This document shows positions 51,457 through 61,747 of a DNA stretch of 64,000 nucleotides, in pieces (the stretch's first letter is position 1; each line of letters begins with the position of its first letter). The stretch comes from Calidifontimicrobium sp035325925 (lineage in GTDB: Bacteria; Pseudomonadota; Gammaproteobacteria; Burkholderiales; Burkholderiaceae_C). The notes beneath the pieces were generated by a model. It had not been told where the DNA came from, searched no databases, and was given only the letters and a program-made list of their open reading frames with translations. The position numbers were made by a program, and so were the translations under genes. Location of the stretch: positions 66,843 to 130,842 of the forward strand of contig NZ_DAOKZA010000003.1 in assembly GCF_035325925.1 (NCBI RefSeq), written 5' to 3'.

Positions 51457-51930
51457 ATGGCCGGCATCCACGTCACCGACATCGAACGCGCCATCAACTG
51501 GTGGCGCGAGCGCTCGCCCAGCGCCGACGGGGTCACCGCCTGCGCCGAGGTGCGCGCGCTGGCCGAGGTCTACGCGCTGATGGTCTACTTCCGCCACGCC
51601 GAGTGCGACGAGGACACGATGCCGGCGGCGGCGAAGTCGGCGTGGCTCGCCTGGTACGCGACCACGCCCGACGCGCCGTGCATCGCGATCTGCTCGACCA
51701 GCCAGGGTGACGACGTCTGCAAGGGCTGCGGACGCACGTTCGACGAGGTGCAGCACTGGCCGGTGTACACGCCGGGCGAGAAGCGCGCGGTGTGGCGGCG
51801 CATCACGCTCGAGGCCAGCGCGTGGCGCTTCAACCGCTACGCGGAACGCGCGCGCGTGGCCGACGGCGCCGACCACCCGAGCGCCGACGCGCTGGAGCGT
51901 GCGGCCGACGCCGCGCGCCGCCCGCGTTGA
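51457..51930 (+). CDS. DUF3717-DUF1289 fusion protein
   Basis: 157 residues. The first about 75 (MAGIHVTDIERAINWWRERS; EVRALAEVYALMVYFRHAEC) match DUF3717. The second part carries four Cys, CIAICSTSQGDDVCKGCGRT with FDEVQHWPVYTPGEKRAVWR, as in DUF1289 proteins, which may bind a metal or Fe-S cluster. The function is unknown. Its stop overlaps the TTG start of the MATE gene. Confidence 0.82.
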   Translation: MAGIHVTDIERAINWWRERSPSADGVTACAEVRALAEVYALMVYFRHAECDEDTMPAAAKSAWLAWYATTPDAPCIAICSTSQGDDVCKGCGRTFDEVQHWPVYTPGEKRAVWRRITLEASAWRFNRYAERARVADGADHPSADALERAADAARRPR

Positions 51931-53333
51931 ACGCGTCCGACGGTGCGCCGGCGCCACCGCGCGGCTGGACCGGCAGCGCGCGGCGCATCGTGCCGCTGGC
52001 CTGGCCGGTGTTCGTCGGCCAGCTCGCGGTGCTGGCGTTCAGCACCGTCGACACGCTGCTCGTCGCGCGCTACGCCGCCGCGCGGGGCAGCGCCGACGAC
52101 CTCGCCGCGCTCGCGGTCGGCGCGGCGGCGTACATCACGGTGTTCATCGGCATGATGGGGCTGGTACTGGCCGTCGGGCCGATCGCCGGGCAGCTGTTCG
52201 GCGCGCGCCGCCACGCCGAGGCCGGCGAGCAACTGCACCAGGCGGTGTGGCTGGCGCTGGGCGGCACGCTGCTCGGGGGCGCGGCGCTGGCGTTCCCGCA
52301 GCCGTTCCTCGCGGTCGCGCAGGCCGGGCCCGAGGTGGCGGCGAAGGTGCGCGGCTACACGCTGGGGCTGGCCGCGGCGCTGCCCGCGGCACTGCTGTTC
52401 ACCGCCTACCGCGGCTTCAACATCGCGGTGTCGCGGCCGAAGGCCGTGATGGCGCTGCAGCTGGCCGGGCTGGCGCTGAAGCTGCCGCTGTCGGTGGCGC
52501 TGGTGTTCGGCGCCGGGCCGGTGCCCGCGCTGGGCGTGGTCGGCTGCGGCATCGCCACCGCGGTGGCGATGTGGGCGCAGGTGCTCGTCGCCTGGGTCGT
52601 GCTGCGCCGCGACCGCTTCTACGTGCCGTTCGCGCTGTGGGGCCGCGGGCTGCACCCGCCCAGCCGCGTCGCGCTGGGGGCGCTGCTGCGCCTGGGCGTG
52701 CCGATGGGGCTGGCAACGCTGATCGAGGTCACCGGCTTCTCGTTCATGGCGCTGTTCATCTCGCGCCTGGGCACCACGCCGGTGGCCGGGCACCAGATCG
52801 CGGTCAACCTGATGGCGCTGCTGTTCATGATGCCGCTGTCCGTCGCGCAGGCGGCGAGCACGCTGGTGGCGCAGCGCATCGGCGCCGGCGACATCGGCGA
52901 CGCGCGCCGCCTGGGCTGGCACGGGCTGCAGCTGGGCATCGGCGTCGCCGCGCTGATGGGCACGGCGGTGTTCGCGCTGCGCGAGCCGATCGTGCGGGTC
53001 TACTCCGGCGACGCCGCGGTGGTCGCCGCGGCGCTGCCGCTGCTGCGCTGGGCGGCGCTGTTCCACGTCGCCGACGCGGCGCAGATCATCGCCGCGTTCG
53101 TGCTGCGCGCGTGGCGCGTCGCGACGCTGCCGCTGGCGATCTACGTCGTCTCGCTGTGGGGCGTGGGGCTGGGCGGCGGCTACGCGCTGGTCACCCACGG
53201 CGAGGCCCTGGTGCCGGCGTCGCTGCGCGGCGCCAGCGGCTACTGGGCCGCGTGCACGCTGGGGCTGGTGCTGGCGGCCAGCGCGCTGAGCGCGCTGCTG
53301 GCGGCGGTGCTGCGCCGGCAGCGGCGGCGCTGA
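51927..53333 (+). CDS. MATE-family multidrug efflux pump
   Basis: 468 residues with 12 membrane helices. PLAWPVFVGQLAVLAFSTVD is the first helix and motif, and GLVLAVGPIAGQLFGARRHA and VAGHQIAVNLMALLFMMPLS are NorM-like signatures. It exports cationic drugs or dyes in exchange for Na+ or H+. The start is a TTG at 51927 inside the previous stop (TTGA), because no ATG or GTG lies between the stop and the first helix. It is coupled to the DUF3717 gene. Confidence 0.9.
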   Translation: MNASDGAPAPPRGWTGSARRIVPLAWPVFVGQLAVLAFSTVDTLLVARYAAARGSADDLAALAVGAAAYITVFIGMMGLVLAVGPIAGQLFGARRHAEAGEQLHQAVWLALGGTLLGGAALAFPQPFLAVAQAGPEVAAKVRGYTLGLAAALPAALLFTAYRGFNIAVSRPKAVMALQLAGLALKLPLSVALVFGAGPVPALGVVGCGIATAVAMWAQVLVAWVVLRRDRFYVPFALWGRGLHPPSRVALGALLRLGVPMGLATLIEVTGFSFMALFISRLGTTPVAGHQIAVNLMALLFMMPLSVAQAASTLVAQRIGAGDIGDARRLGWHGLQLGIGVAALMGTAVFALREPIVRVYSGDAAVVAAALPLLRWAALFHVADAAQIIAAFVLRAWRVATLPLAIYVVSLWGVGLGGGYALVTHGEALVPASLRGASGYWAACTLGLVLAASALSALLAAVLRRQRRR

Positions 53334-53336
53334 GGC

Positions 53337-54734
53337 TCAGCCGGCGTGCGTCCCGACCGGCAACACCAGAACGAAGCAGCTACCACCGCCGTCGCGCGGC
53401 TCGCAGCGCGCGCTGCCACCGTGCGCCTGCGCGATCTGGCGCACCAGGCTCAGCCCCAACCCGACGCCGCCTTCGCGCTCGGCGTGGCCGGGCAGGCGGA
53501 AGAACGGCTCGAAGATGCGCTCGCGCAGCGCCTCGGGCACGCCGGGGCCGCGGTCGCACACGCGCAGCTCGACCTCCCCGCCGGCCGCGCGCCACGAGAC
53601 CTCGGCGTCGCCGCCGCCGTAGCGGCGCGCGTTCTCCAGCAGGTTGCGCAGCGCGCGACGCAGCAACCGCTCGTCGCCGTGCGCCTGCGGCGGCGCGGCA
53701 CCGGCGTCGTCGACTCGCGCGCCGGTGCGCGCCGCCTCCTCGACGACCAGCGCGCGCAGGTCCACCGGGTCGCGCGCCACGTCTAGCGAACGCGCGTCGA
53801 GCCGGCTGGCCAGCAGCACCTCCTCGACGAGCGCGTCGAGCTCGGCGATGTCGGTGTCGATCTCGCGCTGCAGCCGCTCGCGACGCTCGCCCTGCGCGCC
53901 GTCGAGCATCGCCAGCGCCATCTTCAGCCGCGCCAGCGGCGAGCGCAGCTCGTGGCTGGCGTTGGCCAGCAGCGACTGGTTCGATCGCACCAGCGCCTCG
54001 ATGCGCTCGGCGGCGTGGTTGAAGCTGGCGGCCACCGCGGCCACCTCGTCGTGGCCGCCGACGTCGACGCGCTGGTCCAGCGCGCCGGCGCCGAAACGCT
54101 CGACGCCGGCCTTCAGCGTCTCGAGCCGGCGCGTGAGCCGGCGCACGACCGGGTAGGCGCCGGCCGCGACGGCGACGAACAGCAGCGCCAGCACGAGCAG
54201 CAGCCCGGTGCCGCGCGCCCACGGCGGCGGCGCGAACCACGGGCGCGGCAGCGCGTCGGCGCCGCGGTGCGGCATCGCGCGCCATCCCGGCCTCGCGTCG
54301 TCGCCGGCGGCCAGCCGCTCGCCGCGGTCGCCGCGGCTTGCGCGCGGCACGCGCATCAGCCACAGCGTGCGGCCGTCGTCGAGGCGGATCGCCAGCGTGC
54401 GCGGCGGCGGCCCGGGTGGCGCTGCGGCCTCGAGGTGCTCGTACAGCGGCGACGCGCCGATGCGCCGGCCGGCGGCGTCGTCGAGCGCCAGCGGCAGGCG
54501 CAGCCGCAGGCCCCACTCGCGCAGCGCCTGCGCCTGCTCGTCGTGCGGCGCGTCGGGCCCGGGCAGCGAACGCTGGATCAGCTCGGCCCAGGCGGCCGAG
54601 CGGTCGGAGGCGATCGACTCGTAGCGGTCGCGCTCGCGTTCGATCTGGCGCTGGAACATCCAGCCCGAGCCGAGCGCGAACAGCGCCAGCACCGCGACCA
54701 CCGTCAGCCACACGCGCAGGTACAGCGAGCGCAT
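53337..54734 (-). CDS. Sensor histidine kinase of an envelope-stress-type system
   Basis: 465 residues. The first helix is LTVVAVLALFALGSGWMF, then about 135 periplasmic residues, and a second helix GTGLLLVLALLFVAVAAGAY. HAMP follows. HisKA has SLLANASHELRSPLARLKMA with the phospho-His, and HATPase has NLLENARRYG, DRGPGVPE and GVGLGLSLV. The layout resembles CpxA/RstB. It begins four bases after the OmpR-type regulator gene stop, so the two form one operon with the spy-like gene upstream. Confidence 0.92.
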   Translation of the reverse strand: MRSLYLRVWLTVVAVLALFALGSGWMFQRQIERERDRYESIASDRSAAWAELIQRSLPGPDAPHDEQAQALREWGLRLRLPLALDDAAGRRIGASPLYEHLEAAAPPGPPPRTLAIRLDDGRTLWLMRVPRASRGDRGERLAAGDDARPGWRAMPHRGADALPRPWFAPPPWARGTGLLLVLALLFVAVAAGAYPVVRRLTRRLETLKAGVERFGAGALDQRVDVGGHDEVAAVAASFNHAAERIEALVRSNQSLLANASHELRSPLARLKMALAMLDGAQGERRERLQREIDTDIAELDALVEEVLLASRLDARSLDVARDPVDLRALVVEEAARTGARVDDAGAAPPQAHGDERLLRRALRNLLENARRYGGGDAEVSWRAAGGEVELRVCDRGPGVPEALRERIFEPFFRLPGHAEREGGVGLGLSLVRQIAQAHGGSARCEPRDGGGSCFVLVLPVGTHAG

Positions 54735-54738
54735 CGGC

Positions 54739-55443
54739 TCAGCCTTCGTCCTGCCGTCGCGCGAACAGGTAGCCGGCGCCGCGCACCGTCAGCACGCGGC
54801 GCGGGTTCTTCGGGTCGTCCTCGATCGCGGCGCGGATGCGCGAGACGTGCACGTCGATCGAACGGTCGAACGCGTCGACCGGGTGGCCCTTGAGCGCGTC
54901 CATGATCTGGTCGCGGCTGAGCACGCGCCCGGCGCTGCGCGCCAGCACGACCAGCAGGTCGAACTGGTGCGCGGTCAGGTCGCAGTCGCGGCCGTCGAGG
55001 CGTGCGCGGCGCTGGTCGAGGTCGACCTCGAGCCGGCCGAAGCGCAGCACCTCGCCGGGCACCTCGCTCGACGCGCGGCGCAGCAGTGCCTTCACGCGCG
55101 CCAGCAGCTCGCGCGGCTCGAAGGGTTTGGGCAGGTAGTCGTCGGCGCCGATCTCGAGCCCGACGATGCGGTCCGTCGGCTCGCCGCGCGCGGTGAGCAT
55201 CAGCAGCGGCAGGCGGCGCGTGCGCGGGTCGGCGCGCAGCTCGCGCGTCAGGTCGAGCCCGTCGCCGTCGGGCAGCATCAGGTCGAGCACCAGTGCGTCG
55301 GGCAGCTCGCGCGCGAGCCGCGCGCGGCCCTCGGCCAGCGTGCCGGCCACGTCGACGTCGTAGCCGGCGGCGCGCAGGTAGTCGCCGACCATCGCCGCGA
55401 GGCGCAGGTCGTCGTCGATCAGCAGCAGGCGCGCGGCGGTCAT
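54739..55443 (-). CDS. OmpR-family response regulator
   Basis: 234 residues. The receiver domain starts MTAARLLLIDDDLRLAAMVG, with the Asp site in DALVLDLMLPDGDGLD and Lys in DDYLPKPFEPRELLARVKAL. The winged helix is in the C-terminal half (LTAHQFDLLVVLARSAGRVL; FDRSIDVHVSRIRAAIEDDP; VRGAGYLF). It is followed by its kinase and preceded by a spy-like gene, which suggests control of periplasmic chaperones. The longer frame to 55494 lacks a ribosome site. Confidence 0.93.
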   Translation of the reverse strand: MTAARLLLIDDDLRLAAMVGDYLRAAGYDVDVAGTLAEGRARLARELPDALVLDLMLPDGDGLDLTRELRADPRTRRLPLLMLTARGEPTDRIVGLEIGADDYLPKPFEPRELLARVKALLRRASSEVPGEVLRFGRLEVDLDQRRARLDGRDCDLTAHQFDLLVVLARSAGRVLSRDQIMDALKGHPVDAFDRSIDVHVSRIRAAIEDDPKNPRRVLTVRGAGYLFARRQDEG

Positions 55444-55500
55444 CGGTGAGTCGGTTCGGGGCGGCGCGGCAGCATAAACCGGCGGCGCCGCCACCCCCGG

Positions 55501-56055
55501 TCACGAGCCACGCTGGCCGTCGTGCTGGCGGCGTTCGCGCAGGTGGCGCTGCATCATCTCGCCGCGCTGCTGCATGCGCTCGACCAGCGTGGCGCGCTGT
55601 TCGGGCGTGAGCACGCGCCCGACGTCGACCATCGCCTGCGCCATGCGGCGCGAGACCTGGTCGTGGTGCTGCAGCATCTGCTGGCGCTGCGCCTCGACCG
55701 CCGCGGCGTCGATGTTCGGCTGCGCGAACAGCTTCAGGCCCTGCTCGCGCAGAGCGCGCCCGGCGTCGCGCTGCGACGCCAGGTCGGCACGCGCAGCGTC
55801 GACGATGGCGCGGATCTGCGTGCGCTGCTCGGCGGTGGCGTCGATGCGTTCGAGCATGCGCTCGATGCCGCGGCCGTGCATCGGCATCGCCATCGGGCCG
55901 CCCATCGCCATTGCCGCGGGGGCTCCGTGCATGCGCTGCATGCGGTCGCCGTGCGCGTGTGCGCTGAACGCGACGGCGCCGATCAGCGCCGCGGCCAGCG
56001 GCAGCGCGATGGCCAGCCTGGACTTGCGCGACAGGGGTTGCTTGGGGGTCGTCAT
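55501..56055 (-). CDS. Spy/CpxP-like periplasmic protein
   Basis: 184 residues with a Sec signal (LAIALPLAAALIGAVAFSAHAHG) and a Met/His-rich segment (MQRMHGAPAAMAMGGPMAMP) that could bind copper or other metals. Two LTxxQ-type motifs occur, as DATAEQRTQIRAIVDAARAD and VLTPEQRATLVERMQQRGEM. Such proteins are periplasmic chaperones or feedback inhibitors of the CpxA kinase. It lies 57 bp upstream of the regulator gene on the same strand. GGAG precedes the ATG. Confidence 0.85.
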   Translation of the reverse strand: MTTPKQPLSRKSRLAIALPLAAALIGAVAFSAHAHGDRMQRMHGAPAAMAMGGPMAMPMHGRGIERMLERIDATAEQRTQIRAIVDAARADLASQRDAGRALREQGLKLFAQPNIDAAAVEAQRQQMLQHHDQVSRRMAQAMVDVGRVLTPEQRATLVERMQQRGEMMQRHLRERRQHDGQRGS

Positions 56056-56168
56056 TGCGGGCACTCCTTGAAGGTGATGATCCGAGGCCCCGAAGGATGC
56101 ACGCCGCGCTTGTCGCCGCGACGAAGCCGCAGTAAAGACGTGTAAAGCCGCCGCGCGCGGCGCGGCGG

Positions 56169-57104
56169 TCAGCCGGCGTCGACGACGCGCAGCAGCGTGC
56201 GGCGCAGCGCGAAGTCGGCGTCGCTGCTGCGCAGCTCGAGGCGCAGCAGCACGCCGCTCTTGCGGTCGACGACCATCACGCCTTCGACGCGCGCGCCCAC
56301 CGGTGAACCGACGACGTCGCCGAACAGCTCGATCACCGCGGCGTCGAACGGGCGTCCGAAACCCGCCTGCACGCCCAGCGCGATGACCTGCCCGCGCATC
56401 CGCGCCGACGCGCCGCCGGTGTGCAGCAACTCGCCGCCGACCACGTCGCCCAGCGCCAGTTCGCTGGGCAGCAGGCGGGTCCAGTACAGCAGGCCGCGGC
56501 CGAGCTGCGACTCGTCGAGCGACGGCGCGGCGGCGAAGTTGCCGGCCGTGTCCTGCAGCCAGGGCCCGGCCAGCGGCCGGCCGCCGAGGTGTGCGGCGAA
56601 TTCGAGCTGGCTTCGCCGCAGCACCGACAGCGTCAGCGCCAGCTCCGACGCCGGCGTGCGCGGGTCCAGCCGCTCCTCGTAGACGAGCCGCTCGCCGACG
56701 GCCAGCGGCAGCGCGGCGGCGCGCTGCGGGCTCATCTGCGTCGGGGGGGCGCCGCAGCCGCGCCGCGCCGTGGCCTCGCGCAGCGCGTCGTGCCGGCCCT
56801 TCAGCCGCGCCAGCTCGGCCGCGTCGGGGCCGTCGGGACGCATCGCCAGCAGCGCCGGCCAGAACACCGTCACGCCCAGGCTCAGCGCGATGACGTTGTT
56901 GCCGTACTGCGCGTCGACCGCGTAGGCCACGTCGGCCGCGCGCTGCTGCACGCGGTCGATCTCGTCGAACATCGCGTCGCAGCGCCAGTGCGCGAACGTG
57001 GCCGCGTCGACGCGCTCGGGGGCGACCTGCGTCGACCGCGACGCGCAGGCGCCGAGCAGCAGTGCGGCGGCGATCAGCGCGAAGGCTGGATTCGCGAGGG
57101 GCAT
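56169..57104 (-). CDS. Lipoprotein of unknown function
   Basis: 311 residues. FALIAAALLLGACAS is a lipoprotein signal with the lipobox LGAC. A small Cys-containing helical part (HWRCDAMFDEIDRVQQRAAD; YGNNVIALSLGVTVFWPALL) is followed by a beta-rich domain (VGERLVYEERLDPRTPASEL; GARVEGVMVVDRKSGVLLRL). The N-terminal segment resembles small lipoproteins of other species, but I do not recognise the whole family. It is downstream of the fghA gene on the same strand with an 85-bp gap. Confidence 0.7.
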   Translation of the reverse strand: MPLANPAFALIAAALLLGACASRSTQVAPERVDAATFAHWRCDAMFDEIDRVQQRAADVAYAVDAQYGNNVIALSLGVTVFWPALLAMRPDGPDAAELARLKGRHDALREATARRGCGAPPTQMSPQRAAALPLAVGERLVYEERLDPRTPASELALTLSVLRRSQLEFAAHLGGRPLAGPWLQDTAGNFAAAPSLDESQLGRGLLYWTRLLPSELALGDVVGGELLHTGGASARMRGQVIALGVQAGFGRPFDAAVIELFGDVVGSPVGARVEGVMVVDRKSGVLLRLELRSSDADFALRRTLLRVVDAG

Positions 57105-57189
57105 GGGTCGATTGTGCCGCGTGCGCACCCCCCGCGAGCGAACGCCTGCTGCCGCGGGCGCTGCGCACGCGGCCGGCGCCGCGCGCCGC

Positions 57190-58047
57190 TCAGGCCCCGG
57201 GCTCGTCGACCCCCGCTGCCAGCGCCCCGGCGTGGTGGGCGAAGTGGTCGGCCAGGAAGCTGGCGACGAAGTAGTAGCTGTGGTCGTAGCCTGGCTGCAG
57301 GCGCAGCGTCAGCGGGTGGCCTGCCGACTCGCACGCCGCCCGAAGCAGCTCGGGGCGCAGCTGGCTGGCGAGGAACTCGTCCGCGTCGCCCTGGTCGACC
57401 AGCAGCGGCAGCCGCTCGTCGCGAGGCTGCGCGATCAGCGTCACGGTGTCGTGTTCGGCCCAGGCCGCGCGGTCGTCGCCGAGGTAGGCCGTGAACGCCT
57501 TCTGCCCCCAGGGCACCTGCGCGGGCGCCACGATGGGCGAGAAGGCCGAGACGCTGGCGTAGCGGCCCGGGTGGCGAAGCGCCAAGGTGAGCGCCCCGTG
57601 ACCGCCCATCGAGTGCCCGAGGATGCCGCGCCGCGGCAGCGCCGGGAAGTGCTGCTCGACCAGCGCCGGCAGCTCGTCGACGACGTAGTCCTCCATGCGG
57701 TAGTGCGGCACCCAGGGTGCCCGGGTCGCATTGAGGTAGAAGCCCGCGCCCTGCCCCAGGTCGTAGGCCGGATCGTCGGCCACCGTGGCGCCGCGCGGGC
57801 TGGTGTCGGGCGCGACCACGATCAGGCCGTGCCGCGCGGCATGCGCCTGCGCCCCGGCCTTGGTGATGAAGTTCTGCTCGGTGCAGGTCAGCCCCGACAG
57901 CCAGTACAGCACCGGGCAGGGCTGGCCGCGCAGGGCCGCGGCGGGCAGGTACACGCCCACGCGCATCTCGCAGCCCAGCGTGCGCGAGACGTGCTTCCAC
58001 ACTTCCTGACGGCCACCGAAGCTGGCGTGCCTTTCGATGCGTTCCAT
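57190..58047 (-). CDS. fghA: S-formylglutathione hydrolase
   Basis: 285 residues starting MERIERHASFGGRQEVWKHV. PVLYWLSGLTCTEQNFITKA and APDTSPRG are family motifs. The nucleophile Ser lies in GHSMGGHGAL, and Asp and His are in VDQGDADEFL and PGYDHSYYF. It splits S-formylglutathione into formate and glutathione, the second step of formaldehyde detoxification. It follows frmA by 53 bp on the same strand. The formate formed is the substrate of FdhABC, encoded elsewhere in the window. Confidence 0.96.
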   Translation of the reverse strand: MERIERHASFGGRQEVWKHVSRTLGCEMRVGVYLPAAALRGQPCPVLYWLSGLTCTEQNFITKAGAQAHAARHGLIVVAPDTSPRGATVADDPAYDLGQGAGFYLNATRAPWVPHYRMEDYVVDELPALVEQHFPALPRRGILGHSMGGHGALTLALRHPGRYASVSAFSPIVAPAQVPWGQKAFTAYLGDDRAAWAEHDTVTLIAQPRDERLPLLVDQGDADEFLASQLRPELLRAACESAGHPLTLRLQPGYDHSYYFVASFLADHFAHHAGALAAGVDEPGA

Positions 58048-58100
58048 GGGGTTCGACTCCTGCGCGCCGTGCCCGTGTTCGCGACGGCGCGCACGCGCGG

Positions 58101-59210
58101 TCAGTAGTGCACCACCGAGCGGATCGACTTGCCCGCGTGCATCAGCTCGAAGGCGGTGTTGATCTCGGTCAGCGGCATCGTGTGCGTGACGAACGGCGCC
58201 AACTGGATGCGGCCGGCCATCGCGTCCTCCACCATGCCCGGCAGCTGCGAGCGGCCCTTGACGCCGCCGAAGGCGGTGCCGAGCCAGCGCCGGCCGGTGA
58301 CGAGCTGGAACGGGCGGGTGGAGATCTCCTGCCCGGCGCCGGCCACGCCGATGATGACCGACTGGCCCCAGCCGCGATGCGCGCACTCCAGTGCCGCGCG
58401 CATGACCTGCACGTTGCCGATGCACTCGAAGCTGTGGTCGACGCCCCAGCCGGTCATCTCGACGACCACCTGCTGGATCGGCTTGTCGTGGTCCCTGGGG
58501 TTCACGCAGTCGGTGGCCCCCATCACCCGCGCCAGCGGGAACTTGTCGGGGTTGGTGTCGATCGCGATGATGCGCCCGGCCTGGGCCAGGCGGGCGCCCT
58601 GAACCACCGCCAGCCCGATGCCCCCCAGGCCGAAGACGGCCACCGAGTCGCCCGCCTGCACCTTGGCGGTGTTCTTCACCGCGCCCAGTCCCGTCGTCAC
58701 GCCGCAGCCCAGCAGGCACACCTGCTCGGGGTTGGCGTCGGGGTGAATCCTGGCCAGCGACACCTCGGCCACCACGGTGTACTCGCTGAAGGTGGAGCAG
58801 CCCATGTAGTGATGCAGCGGCCGGCCCTGGTACGAAAAGCGCGTCGTGCCGTCGGGCATCACGCCCTTGCCCTGCGTCGCACGCACCGCCACGCACAGGT
58901 TGGTCTTGCCGCTCCTGCAGAACAGGCACTCGCCGCACTCGGCGGTGTACAGCGGGATGACGTGGTCGCCCGGCTGCACGCTGGTCACGCCCTCGCCCAC
59001 CTCGACGACGATGCCCGCGCCCTCGTGGCCCAGCACGGCCGGGAACAGACCTTCGGGGTCGTCGCCCGACAACGTGAACGCGTCGGTGTGGCACACGCCG
59101 GTGTGGGTGATCCTCACCAGCACCTCGCCCTTGTTCGGCGGGGCGACGTCGATCTCGACGACCTGCAACGGCTGGCCGGCGGCGAACGCGACGGCGGCAC
59201 GGGACTTCAT
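58101..59210 (-). CDS. frmA: S-(hydroxymethyl)glutathione dehydrogenase (class III ADH)
   Basis: 369 residues. ITHTGVCHTDAFTLSGDDPE carries the catalytic zinc Cys, GHEGAGIVVEVGEGV the His-Glu zinc site, and CGECLFCRSGKTNLC the structural zinc. The NAD site is VAVFGLGGIGLAVVQGARLA. It oxidises the adduct of formaldehyde and glutathione. It is the first gene of the frmA-fghA pair. Length is normal. Confidence 0.97.
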   Translation of the reverse strand: MKSRAAVAFAAGQPLQVVEIDVAPPNKGEVLVRITHTGVCHTDAFTLSGDDPEGLFPAVLGHEGAGIVVEVGEGVTSVQPGDHVIPLYTAECGECLFCRSGKTNLCVAVRATQGKGVMPDGTTRFSYQGRPLHHYMGCSTFSEYTVVAEVSLARIHPDANPEQVCLLGCGVTTGLGAVKNTAKVQAGDSVAVFGLGGIGLAVVQGARLAQAGRIIAIDTNPDKFPLARVMGATDCVNPRDHDKPIQQVVVEMTGWGVDHSFECIGNVQVMRAALECAHRGWGQSVIIGVAGAGQEISTRPFQLVTGRRWLGTAFGGVKGRSQLPGMVEDAMAGRIQLAPFVTHTMPLTEINTAFELMHAGKSIRSVVHY

Positions 59211-59373
59211 CGGCGGCTCTCCTGGGGGCGGCGCCTGCGGCCTCGCGGCGCGTCGGGCGGTTGAAGCGGGCGATCGTACCGTCGAGCCGCGTCGACGCCG
59301 TCGCGGCGGCGGGCACGGCGCGCCCGAGGTGCGCCGACGGCGTTCGGGCCCTCAGCGATCGCTGCGCCCCGGC

Positions 59374-59403
59374 ACAAACAAAACGTCCCCGTCGGACGGG
59401 GAC
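59374..59403 (-). terminator. Intrinsic terminator after tRNA-Ser
   Basis: On the minus strand the inverted repeat GTCCCCGTC/GACGGGGAC (59385-59403) is followed by GTTTTGTTTG, a clear stem plus T-rich tail. It lies 55 bp after the tRNA 3' end. It is the only classical intrinsic terminator found in the window. Confidence 0.8.
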
Positions 59404-59457
59404 TTGCGATCGACGCTCGGCGCCATCCCGGGTGTCCTGGCGGTCCGGGGAACGGCT

Positions 59458-59548
59458 TGGCGGAAAGGGAGGGATTCGAACCCTCGATACGGGAAACCCG
59501 TATACCGGATTTCGAGTCCGGCGCATTCGACCACTCTGCCACCTTTCC
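59458..59548 (-). tRNA. tRNA-Ser(CGA)
   Basis: 91 nt including encoded CCA. The acceptor GGAAAGG pairs with CCTTTCC. The anticodon stem CCGGA/TCCGG closes the loop CTCGAAA, so the anticodon is CGA and it reads UCG. A long class II variable arm (TACGGGTTTCCCGTA) and the T loop TTCGAAT are present. UCG is a common Ser codon in this GC-rich DNA. Confidence 0.96.
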
Positions 59549-59578
59549 GGGGATGCGTGTCGCGTGGGCGAGCCGCGG

Positions 59579-59584
59579 ATTCTA
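59579..59584 (-). promoter_or_regulatory. -10 box for tRNA-Ser, overlapping the stop of the hydratase gene
   Basis: TAGAAT on the minus strand, 30 bp before the tRNA 5' end. Its TAG is also the stop codon of the upstream hydratase gene. It is of the same form as the other -10 boxes in the window. Confidence 0.5.
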
Positions 59585-60393
59585 TGCGATGTGCAGCTGC
59601 AGCCCCGGCAGCAGCGGGTGCGACAGCGTGCTGGCCCAGCGCTGGCCGTGCTGCAGCGGCCAGGCGTCGGTGATCGTGCCGGTGGTGACCAGGTCGCCCG
59701 CGTGCACCGGCCACGGCGCGGGCGACGCGGCCATCGCGTCGATCCACTGGCGCAGCGCGTCGACCGGGCCGTCGAGCACGGCGCTGCCGTCGCCGTGATC
59801 GACGACCTCGCCGTCGCGCAGCAGCTCGACGTGCAGCGCGCGCGTCTCGCCCGCCAGGTCGGCGAAACGCGACGCCGGCACGCGCGGGCCGACGTACAAG
59901 CGCCCGTGCAGCGCGTCGTCGACCATGCAGTCGGCCAGCGTGAAGCGCCAGCCCGCGAAGTGCGTGTGCACGATCTCGAAGCCGTGCGCCACCCACTCGA
60001 TGCAGCGGGCGAGCGCCGCGCTGTCCATGCCGGGCTCGGGCACCGCCTGCAGGCCGAACACGATCTCGGGCTCGATGCGCGGCTGACACAGGCCGGCGAG
60101 CGTGTCGCTGATGGCAGGCGCGTCGAGCAGGGTCAGCGTGTGCTCCCACACGTTGGCCCAGATCGGCGCGAAGACGTTGTAGCGCGGCCAGAGGCTGCGG
60201 TTGGTGAAGCCGATCTTCCAGCCGCGCGGCCGGCGGCCCGCGGCGATGCGCCGCTCGCGCATGCGCGTGGCGACGGCGAACGCGCCCGCCTCGTCGAAGC
60301 CGGGCTGCGCCTCGCTGGGCAACGCCACCGTCGCGGCGCGCGCCTGCGCGTCGAGCATGCGGTCGGCGATCGTGTCGAGCGTGGCGTCGTCCA

Positions 60394-60397
<4 letters not shown>
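59582..60397 (-). CDS. 2-keto-4-pentenoate hydratase-like protein (MhpD family)
   Basis: 271 residues. GWKIGFTNRSLWPRYNVFAP, PRIEPEIVFGLQAVPEPGMD, GFEIVHTHFAGWRFTLADCM and VHAGDLVTTGTITDAWPLQH match the MhpD branch of the FAH superfamily. The Glu residues in RIEPEIVF are the metal ligands. It hydrates 2-oxo-pent-4-enoate in meta-cleavage pathways, but no other pathway gene is near. The start overlaps the serS stop (ATGA), so it is expressed with SerRS. Confidence 0.9.
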
Positions 60398-61710
<1,313 letters not shown>

Positions 61711-61733
61711 GGGGGTCCTCGGGGCAGCAGGGA

Positions 61734-61739
61734 ATTCTA
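61734..61739 (-). promoter_or_regulatory. -10 box for serS
   Basis: TAGAAT on the minus strand within CATAGAATTCCC, 24 bp before the serS ATG. A 22-bp palindrome (61748-61769) sits just upstream. Confidence 0.45.
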
Positions 61740-61747
61740 TGAACGGC

